A stretch of DNA of 64,000 nucleotides from Rheinheimera sp. GTDB lineage: Bacteria; Pseudomonadota; Gammaproteobacteria; Enterobacterales; Alteromonadaceae. Shown piece by piece: positions 46,663 through 56,518 of the stretch; positions within the stretch are counted from its first letter, which is position 1, and each line of letters begins with the position of its first letter. The stretch is taken from contig DMYW01000012.1 of NCBI GenBank assembly GCA_003482455.1, positions 4,965-68,964 on the forward strand, in the 5' to 3' direction. The notes under the pieces are model-generated. The model did no database searches. It saw nothing but the letters and a program-made list of their open reading frames with translations, and was not told where the DNA came from. A program made the position numbers and the translations under genes.

Positions 46663-49569
46663 ATGAGCACAAAACTCTTCAAACCAGCCTTGATCTCAAT
46701 TGCCGTTTCGACCGCAATTTGGGCGGTACCGGGGACCGCACAAGAGAAAAAAGCTGAAAAAGCAGCTGACGTCGAAGTCATTCAAGTCAGTGGTATTCGT
46801 GGCTCGCTCATTCGAGCGCAAGCTGAAAAGATGGAAAACACCTCGATCGTCGAAGCCATTTCGGCCGAGGACATCGGTAAATTGCCAGATTCATCGATTG
46901 CCGAATCGCTGTCACGCCTGCCAGGTTTGGCCGGTGAACGCGTTGGCGGTCGCACCTCAGGTATTTCGGTGCGGGGCTTTAAAGAAGACTTCACCGGTAC
47001 TTCATTAAACGGTCGTGAGCTGATTGGTATCGGCGACAACCGCGGCGTCGAATACGACTTGTATCCGTCAGAAATCATGACAGGCGCCACCATTTACAAA
47101 ACCACCGATGCAACTTTGTTAGTGCAAGGCATCGGCGGTACCGTAGACCTGCGCACCGCGCGCCCACTGCAAGCCAAAGAAACTTTGACTTTAAACGGCG
47201 TGTACGAAGTCAACCAACGTGACTCGGACAACCCAGAATACGACAACAAGGGCAAACGCTTCTCGGTGTCGTTTGTTGAGCATTTTGCCAATGACAAACT
47301 GGGTTTAGCGGTTGCCGCGGCTACCACAGATTCTCCGAACAACCAACGCAAATACGGCGTTTGGGGTTATAGCAAAAACGATGCGGGCCAATATTTACCA
47401 ACAGGTTTAGATACCCAATCGATCAGCACTAAGTTAGAACGCGACACTGTGTCGGCCGTTCTGCAATTTCAGCCGAATGAAAAATTCGACATGGTAGTGG
47501 ACGTGCTGGACATCAACTACTCCGATTCAGGCGTGTTACGCGGTTTTATCGAGCCGTTCTCGTCGGCCAATGTGACCGGTTCTGGCATGAACTCGACCGG
47601 CACTCAAATCGAAGCCAACCCAGTACTGCGGACTGATCCACTGCAAAAAGACGGTGATTTAACGGCACTTGGTTTGAATGTGAAATACCAACTGAATGAC
47701 AAATGGGAAGCGGTCGTCGATATCGCTCGCAGCGAATCAAGCAAACACGACCTGCGCGGCGAGTCTTATGCAGGTTTGGCGCGTTCAGGTGCGTTGAATT
47801 CATCCCAGTTTGGGACACGTCAGTTTGTGATGAGCCCAGACGGCATCATGTTCACTGGCTCAACCGGCCTGTCGGCGTTTTCCAACCCAGCGACCTTGCA
47901 ACTGACCGGCCCACAAGTGTGGGGTGGTGGTATGGCCAACATCGCGAGCCAATTCCAAACCGACGTGTTGCAAGCCAATGGTAAAAAATACACGTTCTTA
48001 AATGCGCAAGACGGCTTCTTAAACTATGCCGACTTTAGCGAAGAATTAAACACTTACCGCGCTGAGTTTACTGGTGAAGTCGAACTAGGCCCAATCCACA
48101 AATTAACCGTGGGTGCTAACTACAGCGACCGCTTCAAAGACAAACAAAACAAAGGCTTTTTTGCCACCGCCAAAACCTATCCATCATCAGGCCCAATTCC
48201 AACGGCATACCTGTATGACGGTTTAGCCGACTTAACCTGGGCTGGCCTTGGTTATGTTGTGGCCTATGATGGTTTTGCACCGTACCGCGATGGTTTCTAC
48301 ACCTTAAACGATGCCGGTTTGTTAGAGCCAGATCGTCTGGGTGATACTTACGACGTTAGCGAAAAAGTCACCACGCTGTATACCAAAGGCGACTTTGAAA
48401 CCGAGATCGCCGGCAAACCAGTGACTGGTAACGTCGGTGTGCAATACGTCAAATCAAAACAAGGCTCGCTGGGTTACCGTGGGATCGTTGGTTCAAACTT
48501 TGCCGTGTGTGACACCAACAATGACAAACAAGTGGACGCAAGCTGTGTGCGCGACGTTGAAACCTCGTACAACCACGTATTGCCAAGCTTAAACATCAGT
48601 ATGGAAGTGGCCGACAGCCAGTTTGTGCGTTTTGCTGCGAACAAAACTATCAGCCGCGCTCGTATCGACCAGATGAAAGCGTCTGGCTTTGTGAAGTTTG
48701 ACCAAAACATCGACTTGATTGCCATTCCTGATAGCGAAGCTGCGGTGAAACAATACGGTTCACCTTGGTCCAAATTCGAAGGGAATCCAATGCTTAAACC
48801 ATTGGAATCAAACAACTTCGACTTAAGTTATGAACGCTATTTTGAAGAAGAAGGCTATGTGTCGCTGGCGGTGTTCTACAAAGACTTAGTCAACTGGACG
48901 CGCGACGGCAAAAAGCTGATCAACTTCACTAACGATGAAACTAACAGCGGTGCCAACTATTTTATCCCTGGCTTCCATGACCGCATCGTCGACCAATCAG
49001 GCACTTATGGCCCAGCGCAAATCTTTTATGCCGCCGGTAGTAAAGTGACGCCACCAAAATTCGGCTGGTACTCGTTCTTCGAAGACGGCTTAACAGGTTC
49101 AGTCAAAGGTGCTGAGTTAACCGCCAACGTGCCACTGAACAAGGTTGCTGATGTATTAGATGGCTTTGGTGTCGCAGGTTCTGCCACAGTGCTTGATGCC
49201 ACCTTGGAAGATGGCTCACGCATCCCAGGTCAATCTGACAACACCTACTCGCTGACCGCCTACTACGAAAAAGCAGGCTTTGAATTCCGCGTCGCCGGTA
49301 CCCGTCGCTCGGACTTCTTGACCTACCAACGTGGTGGTTCGAATAAGATCGAAACGGCCAGCCGTAACGCGGTCACGCTCGTCGATGCGCAAATTAGCTA
49401 CGACTTTGCGGACAGTAACTACAGCTCATTAAAAGGCTTACGTGTGTCGCTGCAAGGCACCAACCTGACCGATGTGGACGAAGAAACCGTGGATAGCAAC
49501 GGCATCGTCTCGACGCGTCGTCAGTTTGGCCCGACTTACATGCTGAACTTCAACTACGCCTTCTATTGA
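46663..49569 (+). CDS. TonB-dependent receptor (Xanthomonas-type, oligosaccharide)
   Basis: 968 residues from the ATG at 46663 (AAGGGATATCCAG). Signal peptide cleaved near GTAQEKK. The TonB box region VIQVSGIRGSL, plug start KMENTSIVEAISAEDIGKLPDSSIAESLSRLPGL and GISVRGFKEDFTGTSLNGREL are followed by a 22-strand barrel closing in FNYAFY. This subclass typically imports maltooligosaccharides or other glycans, consistent with the halogenase and GH97 genes behind it. A terminator follows, so the later genes may use a second promoter or readthrough. Confidence 0.92.
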   Translation: MSTKLFKPALISIAVSTAIWAVPGTAQEKKAEKAADVEVIQVSGIRGSLIRAQAEKMENTSIVEAISAEDIGKLPDSSIAESLSRLPGLAGERVGGRTSGISVRGFKEDFTGTSLNGRELIGIGDNRGVEYDLYPSEIMTGATIYKTTDATLLVQGIGGTVDLRTARPLQAKETLTLNGVYEVNQRDSDNPEYDNKGKRFSVSFVEHFANDKLGLAVAAATTDSPNNQRKYGVWGYSKNDAGQYLPTGLDTQSISTKLERDTVSAVLQFQPNEKFDMVVDVLDINYSDSGVLRGFIEPFSSANVTGSGMNSTGTQIEANPVLRTDPLQKDGDLTALGLNVKYQLNDKWEAVVDIARSESSKHDLRGESYAGLARSGALNSSQFGTRQFVMSPDGIMFTGSTGLSAFSNPATLQLTGPQVWGGGMANIASQFQTDVLQANGKKYTFLNAQDGFLNYADFSEELNTYRAEFTGEVELGPIHKLTVGANYSDRFKDKQNKGFFATAKTYPSSGPIPTAYLYDGLADLTWAGLGYVVAYDGFAPYRDGFYTLNDAGLLEPDRLGDTYDVSEKVTTLYTKGDFETEIAGKPVTGNVGVQYVKSKQGSLGYRGIVGSNFAVCDTNNDKQVDASCVRDVETSYNHVLPSLNISMEVADSQFVRFAANKTISRARIDQMKASGFVKFDQNIDLIAIPDSEAAVKQYGSPWSKFEGNPMLKPLESNNFDLSYERYFEEEGYVSLAVFYKDLVNWTRDGKKLINFTNDETNSGANYFIPGFHDRIVDQSGTYGPAQIFYAAGSKVTPPKFGWYSFFEDGLTGSVKGAELTANVPLNKVADVLDGFGVAGSATVLDATLEDGSRIPGQSDNTYSLTAYYEKAGFEFRVAGTRRSDFLTYQRGGSNKIETASRNAVTLVDAQISYDFADSNYSSLKGLRVSLQGTNLTDVDEETVDSNGIVSTRRQFGPTYMLNFNYAFY

Positions 49570-49584
49570 TAACGACCCCGGTGC

Positions 49585-49629
49585 AAAGACCCCAGTGGTG
49601 CTGGTATTCACTGCCGGGGTCTTTTTTTT
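49585..49629 (+). terminator. intrinsic terminator after the TonB receptor
   Basis: AAAGACCCC and GGGGTCTTT pair around an interior CAGTG...CACTG extension, followed by a T-run. It lies 16 bases after the receptor stop. Confidence 0.9.
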
Positions 49630-49764
49630 GCCCGCAATTTGTTGTGAGTGGCGCTTAGTGTTTGATGTTGGTCAGGTTTTCAGTCGCTTTTTGTCGCAAT
49701 GGCTGGGCGTGTCGCGGAACTCAAGGTACAGTCAATTGCAACAAAGCCCGGATGGAGTGATGCA

Positions 49765-51261
49765 ATGAACAACAGCATAAAAAAAGTCGTGATCGTCGGT
49801 GGCGGCACGGCCGGTTGGATGGCGGCGGCCTTATTGAAAAAGGTCTTGCTGAACACGGTCGACATCGAGCTGGTCGAATCCGAAGAGATCGGCATTGTTG
49901 GCGTCGGTGAAGCCACCATACCGCCGATCCAAATCTTCAACCAATACATGGGCTTTGATGAACGTGAGTTTTTAAAAGAGACCAACGCCACCATCAAGTT
50001 AGCCATCAAATTTGAAAACTGGCGGGTGCAAGGTGAAAGTTATTATCACACCTTTGGCGCGCCCGGCACGCAGCTGGGCTTTACCTCGTTCCAGCATCAT
50101 TGGCTGAAAGCCAAGCAGCTTGGTCTGGCGCAGTCGGTCTGGGATTTTGATTTAAATTACCTGTGCTGCCAGCAAGAAAAATTCAACATTATCAAAACGC
50201 CGAATCCGCTGTATGAAGTGCCATACGCCTATCATTTTGACGCCACCTTGTACGGCCGTTATTTGCGCAAACTGGCGGAAAAAGCCGGTGTGGTGCGCAG
50301 CGAAGGCATGATTTCACATGTGCAAGTCAATGAAATCACTGGCGATGTGCAATCGCTGCTGCTGCGCGATGGTCGGCAAATTCACGGCGATTTGTTTGTC
50401 GATTGTTCAGGCATTCGCGGCTTGTTGATCAAACAAGCGCTGCAAGTGCCGTACGAAAATTGGAGCCATTATTTACCGGCTAATTCGGCGCTGGCGGTGC
50501 CGAGCGAGCGTCACGCCGACACCAAACCTTATACGCGCAGTATCGCGCATCACGCAGGCTGGCAATGGCGCATTCCGCTGACCCATCGCAACGGCAACGG
50601 CATGGTCTACAACTCGGACTTTTTATCTGATGATGAAGCCGCCTCAATTTTGCTGGGTAACCTCGACAGCAAAGCCTTGGCCGAGCCGCGCAAAATCAGC
50701 TTTACCACGGGCCGCACCACGCAGCAGTGGCACAAAAACGTGGTGGCGGTGGGCTTGTCCAGTGGCTTTTTAGAGCCACTCGAATCGACCAGTATTCATT
50801 TGATCCAGTCAGCGATTGTGCGGCTTTTGAAGGTGTTCCCGCACCATGGCATCGATGCCAGCTTGCAGCAGTATTACAACCAAGATTCCAAAGCCGAATT
50901 TGAAACGATTCGCGATTTCATCATCTTGCATTACCACGTCAACGAGCGCCGCGGCGAAAAGTTCTGGGATCAGATGCGCCACATGGCGGTGCCGGAGCGG
51001 TTGGCGCAAAAAATTCAGTTGTTCAAACAAACGGGCCATGTGTTTAACGACGCCAACGACATCTTCCGCGATGCGTCTTGGCTGCAAGTGATGCTTGGCC
51101 AAGGCGTGATGCCGCTGGATTTCCACCCCAGCGTCAACGCCATTCCTGACGCTGCTTTGCTCAGCAGCTTAGAGCAAATTCGCCAAGCCAAATGGCAACC
51201 ATTAACGCAAATGACGGGGCACGATGACTTTTTGCGCCGTTACACCAGTAGCTTAACCTGA
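49765..51261 (+). CDS. tryptophan 7-halogenase-like FAD protein
   Basis: 498 residues from the ATG at 49765 (GGAGTGATGCA). FAD-binding VIVGGGTAGWMAAALL at 10-24, the lysine region IKFENWRVQGESYYHTFG (Lys82 matches the halogenase general Lys) and the GWQWRIPL form of the WxWxIP motif are all present, so halogenase chemistry is possible. In TonB-receptor loci these proteins have no proven halogenation target. It is coupled to the GH97 gene 33 bases on. Role in glucan use unknown. Confidence 0.88.
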   Translation: MNNSIKKVVIVGGGTAGWMAAALLKKVLLNTVDIELVESEEIGIVGVGEATIPPIQIFNQYMGFDEREFLKETNATIKLAIKFENWRVQGESYYHTFGAPGTQLGFTSFQHHWLKAKQLGLAQSVWDFDLNYLCCQQEKFNIIKTPNPLYEVPYAYHFDATLYGRYLRKLAEKAGVVRSEGMISHVQVNEITGDVQSLLLRDGRQIHGDLFVDCSGIRGLLIKQALQVPYENWSHYLPANSALAVPSERHADTKPYTRSIAHHAGWQWRIPLTHRNGNGMVYNSDFLSDDEAASILLGNLDSKALAEPRKISFTTGRTTQQWHKNVVAVGLSSGFLEPLESTSIHLIQSAIVRLLKVFPHHGIDASLQQYYNQDSKAEFETIRDFIILHYHVNERRGEKFWDQMRHMAVPERLAQKIQLFKQTGHVFNDANDIFRDASWLQVMLGQGVMPLDFHPSVNAIPDAALLSSLEQIRQAKWQPLTQMTGHDDFLRRYTSSLT

Positions 51262-51293
51262 CGCCGAAAGCGGCGTTGGATGTTGGAGTTTGT

Positions 51294-53522
51294 ATGCAAA
51301 GACTGCTCGATGCACCGCGCGTGCGTTTGACATTCACCGGCGCCGCCTTAATTCCTCGCCGCTTGGCCCACAAAGTTGCCGGCAGCGCCCTTGTTATGCT
51401 GGCGCTGCTGTTGGCATTCACTGTCAGCCATGCACAGGCGGCCAGCACTGCCTTTGAAACCAGCACTGCGCTTGAAACCAGCACGCAGTGGCAGTTGCAA
51501 TCGCCCGACCAGCAAGTGCAAGTGACGCTAACGCTGGATGAGGCGGGGTTGCGTTATGCGGTGAATTATCGGCAACAAGCCATCCTGCGCCCGTCGCTAC
51601 TGGGCCTGCAACTGCAAGGGCAGCCGCCACTACAAGGCCAGCTGCAAGGGCAGGCCAGTCGTCGCAGCAGCGACAGCAGCTGGTCGACGGTGTGGGGGCA
51701 ACGCGCGCAGATCCGCGACCACTTTAATGAACTAACGCTGCAGCTACACGAGCGCACCAAAGCGGCGCGGCAGTTGACGGTGCTGTTTCGCGCCTACAAC
51801 GACGGCGTGGCATTTCGGTATCTGTTGCCGGCGCAACCGGCGCTGAGCCAGCCGTGGCAGCTGGAACGTGAACTGACCGAGTTTAACTTTGCGCAAAACT
51901 TTAAAGCTTGGTGGCTGCCGGTGCGCTCACTTAGTTACGAATATCCGTATCAGATGTCGGCGCTCAGTGGCATCGACAACGCGCACACGCCGCTGTTGCT
52001 GTTAGGCCGCGATGTAGCCGTCAGCATTCACGAAGCCGATTTAACTGACTATGCCGCGATGACGATTCAAGCGACCAACGACAACACCTTGGCCTTTCGC
52101 GCCGATTTAATTCGATGGAATGGCCAAACTGCCGACCCGGTAGCCAGTGGCAACAGTGCGCCTAGTGGCAACAGTGCGCATAGCAGCGTAGCGGTCAAAG
52201 GCCCCGCGCTTAGTGGCACTCAGCAATTTCAAAGCCCGTGGCGGACTATTTCGCTGGGCCAAAACGAAGTGGCGCTGCTTAATTCCGACCTGATTTTAAA
52301 CTTAAACGACCCGCTGCCAGAAGGCACCGACACCTCGTATATCAAGCCCGGCAAATACATCGGCATTTGGTGGGAGATGCATATCGGCAACAAAGATTGG
52401 TCGCCGGGACCAATCCAAGGCGCGACCACAGCGCGTGCCAAGCAATACATTGATTTTGCAGCCAAACATGGCATTGATTCGGTGCTGATCGAAGGCTGGA
52501 ACCAAGGCTGGGAAGGGCAGTGGTGGCAACGGCCACCGACCTTTAGTTTTACGAAACCCGTGCAAGGTTTTGCTTTTGACGAGGTACTGGCGTACGCCAA
52601 AGCCCGCGGCGTGGCGCTGATTTCCCACCACGAAACAGCCGCAGGCGTCAGTTATTACGAAGCTCGGATGAACGAGGCCTACCAGTTTTTACAAGACCGC
52701 GGCATTCACAGCATTAAAACCGGGTATGTCGGCAAAAAGCTGGATGCCGATCTAAACAAAGACGGTACTGGCGAGTGGCACGACGGCCAATTTATGGTGC
52801 AGCATCAACAGCATGTGGTGGAACTGGCGGCTAAACATCAGCTGATGGTCAATGCCCATGAAACAGTCAAAGACACCGGGTTAAGCCGCACTTACCCCAA
52901 CATGATGTCGCGGGAAAGCGTACGCGGCATGGAATACAACGGCGGCAGCCCGGACACCGGCAATGCGCCGGACCACACGGTGATCATTCCTTTTACCCGT
53001 GGTTTGGCCGGGCCGATTGATTTCACCCCAGGTATTTTCAACTTTGCTTATCAAAAGCATCGGCCCTTTAACCGGGTGCCCAGCACCTTGGCCAACCAAC
53101 TGGCCTTGTATATCACCCTGTATAGCCCGCTGCAAATGGCCGCCGACTTGCCCGAAAACTATGAAAACCACCCAGCATTTGCTTTTATACAGCAAGTGCC
53201 GACCGACTGGGCGCAAAGCCAAGCCTTGCAAGGCAAAGTGGGCGAATACTTAGTGGTCGCGCGGCAAGACCGCCATTCCAGCACTTGGTACTTAGGCGCC
53301 ACCAGCAACGAGCAGGCTCGCGAGCTTAACGTGCCGCTGGACTTTTTAAGCCCTAACCAAGGTTATCAGTTAACCATCTACCAAGACGCCGCCGACGCCG
53401 ACTGGCAAACCAACCCCGCGGCCTATCAAATCGTCAAACGTAGCGCCCGCCGCGGCGACGTGCTGACTCTCAAACTCGCCCCAGGCGGCGGCGCCGCCGT
53501 GGTGTTGACGCCAAAACCTTAG
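51294..53522 (+). CDS. glycoside hydrolase family 97 (alpha-glucosidase-type)
   Basis: 742 residues from the ATG at 51294 (TTGGAGTTTGT). Signal peptide ending SHAQA, then repeated ETST and GQ-rich linkers, an N-terminal beta-sandwich and a TIM barrel. GKYIGIWWEMHIGNKDW, FAAKHGIDSVLIEGWNQGWEG, ALISHHETAAGV, LMVNAHETVKDTG and RGMEYNGGSPD carry the glutamates of inverting GH97 enzymes such as SusB. It should release glucose from imported alpha-glucans in the periplasm. Confidence 0.92.
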   Translation: MQRLLDAPRVRLTFTGAALIPRRLAHKVAGSALVMLALLLAFTVSHAQAASTAFETSTALETSTQWQLQSPDQQVQVTLTLDEAGLRYAVNYRQQAILRPSLLGLQLQGQPPLQGQLQGQASRRSSDSSWSTVWGQRAQIRDHFNELTLQLHERTKAARQLTVLFRAYNDGVAFRYLLPAQPALSQPWQLERELTEFNFAQNFKAWWLPVRSLSYEYPYQMSALSGIDNAHTPLLLLGRDVAVSIHEADLTDYAAMTIQATNDNTLAFRADLIRWNGQTADPVASGNSAPSGNSAHSSVAVKGPALSGTQQFQSPWRTISLGQNEVALLNSDLILNLNDPLPEGTDTSYIKPGKYIGIWWEMHIGNKDWSPGPIQGATTARAKQYIDFAAKHGIDSVLIEGWNQGWEGQWWQRPPTFSFTKPVQGFAFDEVLAYAKARGVALISHHETAAGVSYYEARMNEAYQFLQDRGIHSIKTGYVGKKLDADLNKDGTGEWHDGQFMVQHQQHVVELAAKHQLMVNAHETVKDTGLSRTYPNMMSRESVRGMEYNGGSPDTGNAPDHTVIIPFTRGLAGPIDFTPGIFNFAYQKHRPFNRVPSTLANQLALYITLYSPLQMAADLPENYENHPAFAFIQQVPTDWAQSQALQGKVGEYLVVARQDRHSSTWYLGATSNEQARELNVPLDFLSPNQGYQLTIYQDAADADWQTNPAAYQIVKRSARRGDVLTLKLAPGGGAAVVLTPKP

Positions 53523-53549
53523 GCATTACACGGGTAATTCAATGGGGCA

Positions 53550-53578
53550 ACGTGGTTGAACGCGAAGATCAACCACGT
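53550..53578 (+). repeat. 10-bp perfect inverted repeat after GH97
   Basis: ACGTGGTTGA and TCAACCACGT flank nine bases, 28 bases after the GH97 stop. No T-tract follows (AGCCCTTGCTG), so it is a rho-type stem or RNA-stabilising element, not a classical terminator. Confidence 0.45.
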
Positions 53579-53964
53579 AGCCCTTGCTGATTAAGTCGCT
53601 GTTTCAATGGCTGTTTTTTATTTCCAGTGACCATGCAGCAAGCACAAAAAAGATAGTTCCTACAAGCCGCCACTTTGGTTTTCTTAACTAATCAGTGATA
53701 AAAGTAACCTTTACATGACAATGGCCGAGATTTACAGTGATATCTTTTTTGTGTGACTCTAGTTTGCAGATGCTTTAACCGGCCATTTTGTATGTGGATA
53801 TTTAACGTGGTTTATTTAACCACTCATTTTTATCCTTCAAACGTTCTGTCATTGTTTGCTGTGCCGCGCGTAACTCGATGATCCCGCGAAAAACACCAAC
53901 AGAATGAAGCTAAGCAGGATATAAAGATAAAACAATACCTATTGGAAATCTAGGTGTAATAAAA
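53579..53964 (+). other. intergenic, AT-rich, no gene seen
   Basis: Base composition drops sharply from about 53.6 kb on, into the AT-rich orphan patch. No gene, hairpin or operator could be supported. The last 20 bases contain the weak leader of the next gene (GGTGTAATAAAA). Confidence 0.4.
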
Positions 53965-55077
53965 ATGAACAATATTGAGAAAGTCCACAGGTACTCTATT
54001 TACTCTGTAGTTTTTTTACTTGTGGTATGTGTCTTGGGATGGTTTTTGGTTAAACCGTTTTATCCACTCACTATGGTTTATCAAAAAACATTTGATTTTG
54101 TAACCTCTTGCTTTTGGGTTTACGGAGGTCTTTCATTTGTAGTCTGGTTTTTTATTTTAAGGTCGATGTGGAATGATTCTGCGGATAGAGAGAATTTCGG
54201 ATTATTAATGGGGGCTTTGTGCCATTCATTAATTATTCCTCCATTGTTTGCATATACTTTTTCTGATGGCGTTACAAGATTTTATATAGCTATGACGGCA
54301 TCAGAGCCGTTCAGCGAAGAGCTGCATTGTTATGGTGGTGGTAGCAATAAAGTCCTAGGTTTGTATCAATATGTTGAAGATCAAAAGCGCGAACGATTTA
54401 AACAGTTTGGGGTGGCTGATTGGTGTCTGCGAGCCGATAGCCCAAGTCATGGCGGCCGATATATCCGCATCGACGGGTTTAAAAATCATCTCGGTCGTTT
54501 GATTACCAAGGTCTCATTCTTGCCCGATGACCCAAATTCTGCGTTATTTCATGGCCAAGAGATGGCCTTAGTTGACTACTTTGTACACGTTGGAGTTGCT
54601 GAAGAACTGCGGGTCGTCAAAGATTTGGACGTCAAAGGCCCAATCGGTCAACGCTTAGCTCTGGGGTATAAAGTGGGCACCTTTAGGCTCTTCGCCGGGC
54701 TTCATATCACAGACTTAGGCCCTGTGATGATCCTTGTCGATGATGAAAATGGCAGAGGTTATTACCCCATTAGCGAACAACAGATCGCCGCCTATCAAAG
54801 AGATGGTTTGCTGCCATCGCCGCTGCCCACGCTGGAATACACCTGGCAAGATTACTTCTTTGGGTATTTGGGTTGGCCTATTCTGCTGTTTATTGTGGTC
54901 TTTCGAACACTGGACCGTCGCTCTCAGCTACGCCAGAAACTCGACAAACAAGCGGCCGAAGCCGAGCTACTGGCATCCATAGAACAGGAAAAACAAAGAC
55001 AAAAGAATCACGATCGCCGCAAACGACGCGAGGCGGGACAAGCCTCTGCCAAAAAGCGCTGGTTTAAACGTTCTTAG
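53965..55077 (+). CDS. membrane protein with basic cytosolic tail, unknown
   Basis: 370 residues. Four helices (about 14-34, 45-66, 85-105 and 298-316) enclose one large loop (about 110-295, with YIRIDGFKNHLGRLITK and DLDVKGPIGQRLALGYKVG) that is probably periplasmic and beta-rich. The tail is a charged coiled coil rich in Lys and Arg (KRREAGQASAKKRW). No family recognised. The AT-rich first third and more GC-rich later part hint at a mosaic. Orphan. Confidence 0.6.
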   Translation: MNNIEKVHRYSIYSVVFLLVVCVLGWFLVKPFYPLTMVYQKTFDFVTSCFWVYGGLSFVVWFFILRSMWNDSADRENFGLLMGALCHSLIIPPLFAYTFSDGVTRFYIAMTASEPFSEELHCYGGGSNKVLGLYQYVEDQKRERFKQFGVADWCLRADSPSHGGRYIRIDGFKNHLGRLITKVSFLPDDPNSALFHGQEMALVDYFVHVGVAEELRVVKDLDVKGPIGQRLALGYKVGTFRLFAGLHITDLGPVMILVDDENGRGYYPISEQQIAAYQRDGLLPSPLPTLEYTWQDYFFGYLGWPILLFIVVFRTLDRRSQLRQKLDKQAAEAELLASIEQEKQRQKNHDRRKRREAGQASAKKRWFKRS

Positions 55078-55407
55078 CGCAAGTTCACGGAAAATTATTT
55101 AGGTTGGTTTGAAAAGCAGTGCCGGATCGCGAATTAGCAATTTGTAGCTATGTTTTGGTTTATTTGTTAACTTCTGGGCATCTATAGCACTAATTTTCAG
55201 ACCAAGCGGTTCCGGTGCTAGACAAAATTAAAAAGGTGAACATTTATACTTTGAACCTGGCTCGTGATCTTGCTCAACAAGTATTGAAAATGCGGAATTG
55301 GCAACCTAGAGAGTCTGTTTGTCTAAAGAAACTTGATCATGCTGGTTTTTATTTTGATTGTTTTTAATATCACTGTGTAAATTTCATGTGTTTTTGAAGA
55401 GGGACGT
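55078..55407 (+). other. intergenic with a possible short gene remnant
   Basis: A plus-strand frame 55215-55367 starts with GTG and reads VLDKIKKVNIYTLNLARDL, then continues for about 50 residues. It has coding-like composition but no clear ribosome-binding site. It could be a decayed gene tail. Otherwise only the leader GAGGGACGT of the next gene is seen. Confidence 0.3.
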
Positions 55408-55872
55408 GTGTCAAAAATATCTTTATTATGGTTTCAATTTGTTTTTTTATCGCTTTCAATAATTGCGTTGGTTCTTTTTGTAAATAGAATGACCGCTCTT
55501 CCAGACACAAGTAATGTAATTGTATCGTGTCGCGATATTGAGCTAGTTCAGGTGTTAGATGGCTCCTTTTCGTTTAAGGTGGTTGTCGACAATGAAACTA
55601 GATATTTTATATACGCCAGACAAGACGAGAAAATGGTTTTGTCATTTCTAGAAAATTTTATTCAAAATAAAGCAGGAAAAGGCACGCTTGATTTGATTTT
55701 GGACGAAACTGATAGTCAACAATCGCTTGTTTTACAGATATTGGTAGACGGAAAGTCAATAGGCGATATTGATGAATACCAGAGACGCAAAGCGATATCT
55801 TTGGCATTTTTATCGATCTTTAGTCTGACGTGTTTTTTTGTGCTGTCATTTAAATATGGTGTTAAGTCGTAA
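55408..55872 (+). CDS. two-helix membrane protein, unknown
   Basis: 154 residues from a GTG (GAGGGACGT before it). First helix about 5-25 (FVFLSLSIIALVLFV), then a beta-rich extracytoplasmic part of about 100 residues with a single Cys (IVSCRDIELVQVLDGSFSFKV), and a second helix near the C-terminus (AFLSIFSLTCFFVL). AT-rich, no recognised family. The architecture (helix, small domain, helix) is seen in orphan immunity-type proteins, which is a suggestion only. Confidence 0.55.
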   Translation: MSKISLLWFQFVFLSLSIIALVLFVNRMTALPDTSNVIVSCRDIELVQVLDGSFSFKVVVDNETRYFIYARQDEKMVLSFLENFIQNKAGKGTLDLILDETDSQQSLVLQILVDGKSIGDIDEYQRRKAISLAFLSIFSLTCFFVLSFKYGVKS

Positions 55873-56128
55873 ATAGCCGCAGTAGCAATAGTAGATAAAT
55901 GGACGTTACCAGGTGATGCCGTTGCCAAAGCGGTCAAAAACTGCCCCCTGTATCAAATTGCTGCTTGAAGCGCAGGCAAGGCAGATGCAAGAAATATTCA
56001 AGTTGAGCGAGCGCAAAATACATCTGCTTCGTTAGCTCATGCCCCCTAGACTGCAGAAGCTGTCGCTGGTTGGGCAGGCTCCAATTCAATGTCCCAAGTA
56101 ACTGGCGCGACCTGAAAAGTCTTAAATA
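55873..56128 (+). other. possible decayed coding remnant
   Basis: The sequence after 55872 stays open for 31 codons and reads like protein (VDKWTLPGDAVAKAVKNCPL, then YQIAA and a stop). Another frame then reads GKADARNIQVERAQNTSASL before a stop at about 56050. Frames do not connect and no start is present. I see no ribosome-binding site for a gene here. Confidence 0.25.
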
Positions 56129-56518
56129 ATGGGAGAAGCTGCTATTAACAAACCACCAAAACTGTTTAGAGAAAAGTTTGTAAATGCTTTCTATACAGAT
56201 AAAGCAAGTTCAGTGACGAGGATAATTTTTCTTCTGGTTGGTCTAGGAATAATTCTTTATGATTCTAGTTGGAATTATTTTTTTTGCGTAACTGGCATGC
56301 TGCTATGTCTATGTATGAATTTTATTTTAGTGATAGACGGATATGTCTTTTTTAAAAAAATACGATCTCCGACCTTTATTGATTACATGATTTTCTTCGT
56401 CATGACGCTTGTTAATGTTCTAGTTTTTCTAAATATTTGGCCGTATTGGCAAATCTATGTATTGATTTGGATTATTCCGTGGATCCCTTACTTAGGCATC
56501 CGCTATTTAGGAAATTGA
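56129..56518 (+). CDS. small membrane protein, unknown
   Basis: 129 residues. Four hydrophobic segments at about 29-45, 50-72, 85-102 and 106-124, with an amphipathic start (FREKFVNAFYTDKA). Weak start (no ribosome-binding site visible), so the first codons are uncertain; the ATG at 56129 is the only one that keeps the soluble start. AT-rich, with aromatic-rich helices. No family. Third orphan membrane protein in this patch. Confidence 0.5.
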   Translation: MGEAAINKPPKLFREKFVNAFYTDKASSVTRIIFLLVGLGIILYDSSWNYFFCVTGMLLCLCMNFILVIDGYVFFKKIRSPTFIDYMIFFVMTLVNVLVFLNIWPYWQIYVLIWIIPWIPYLGIRYLGN

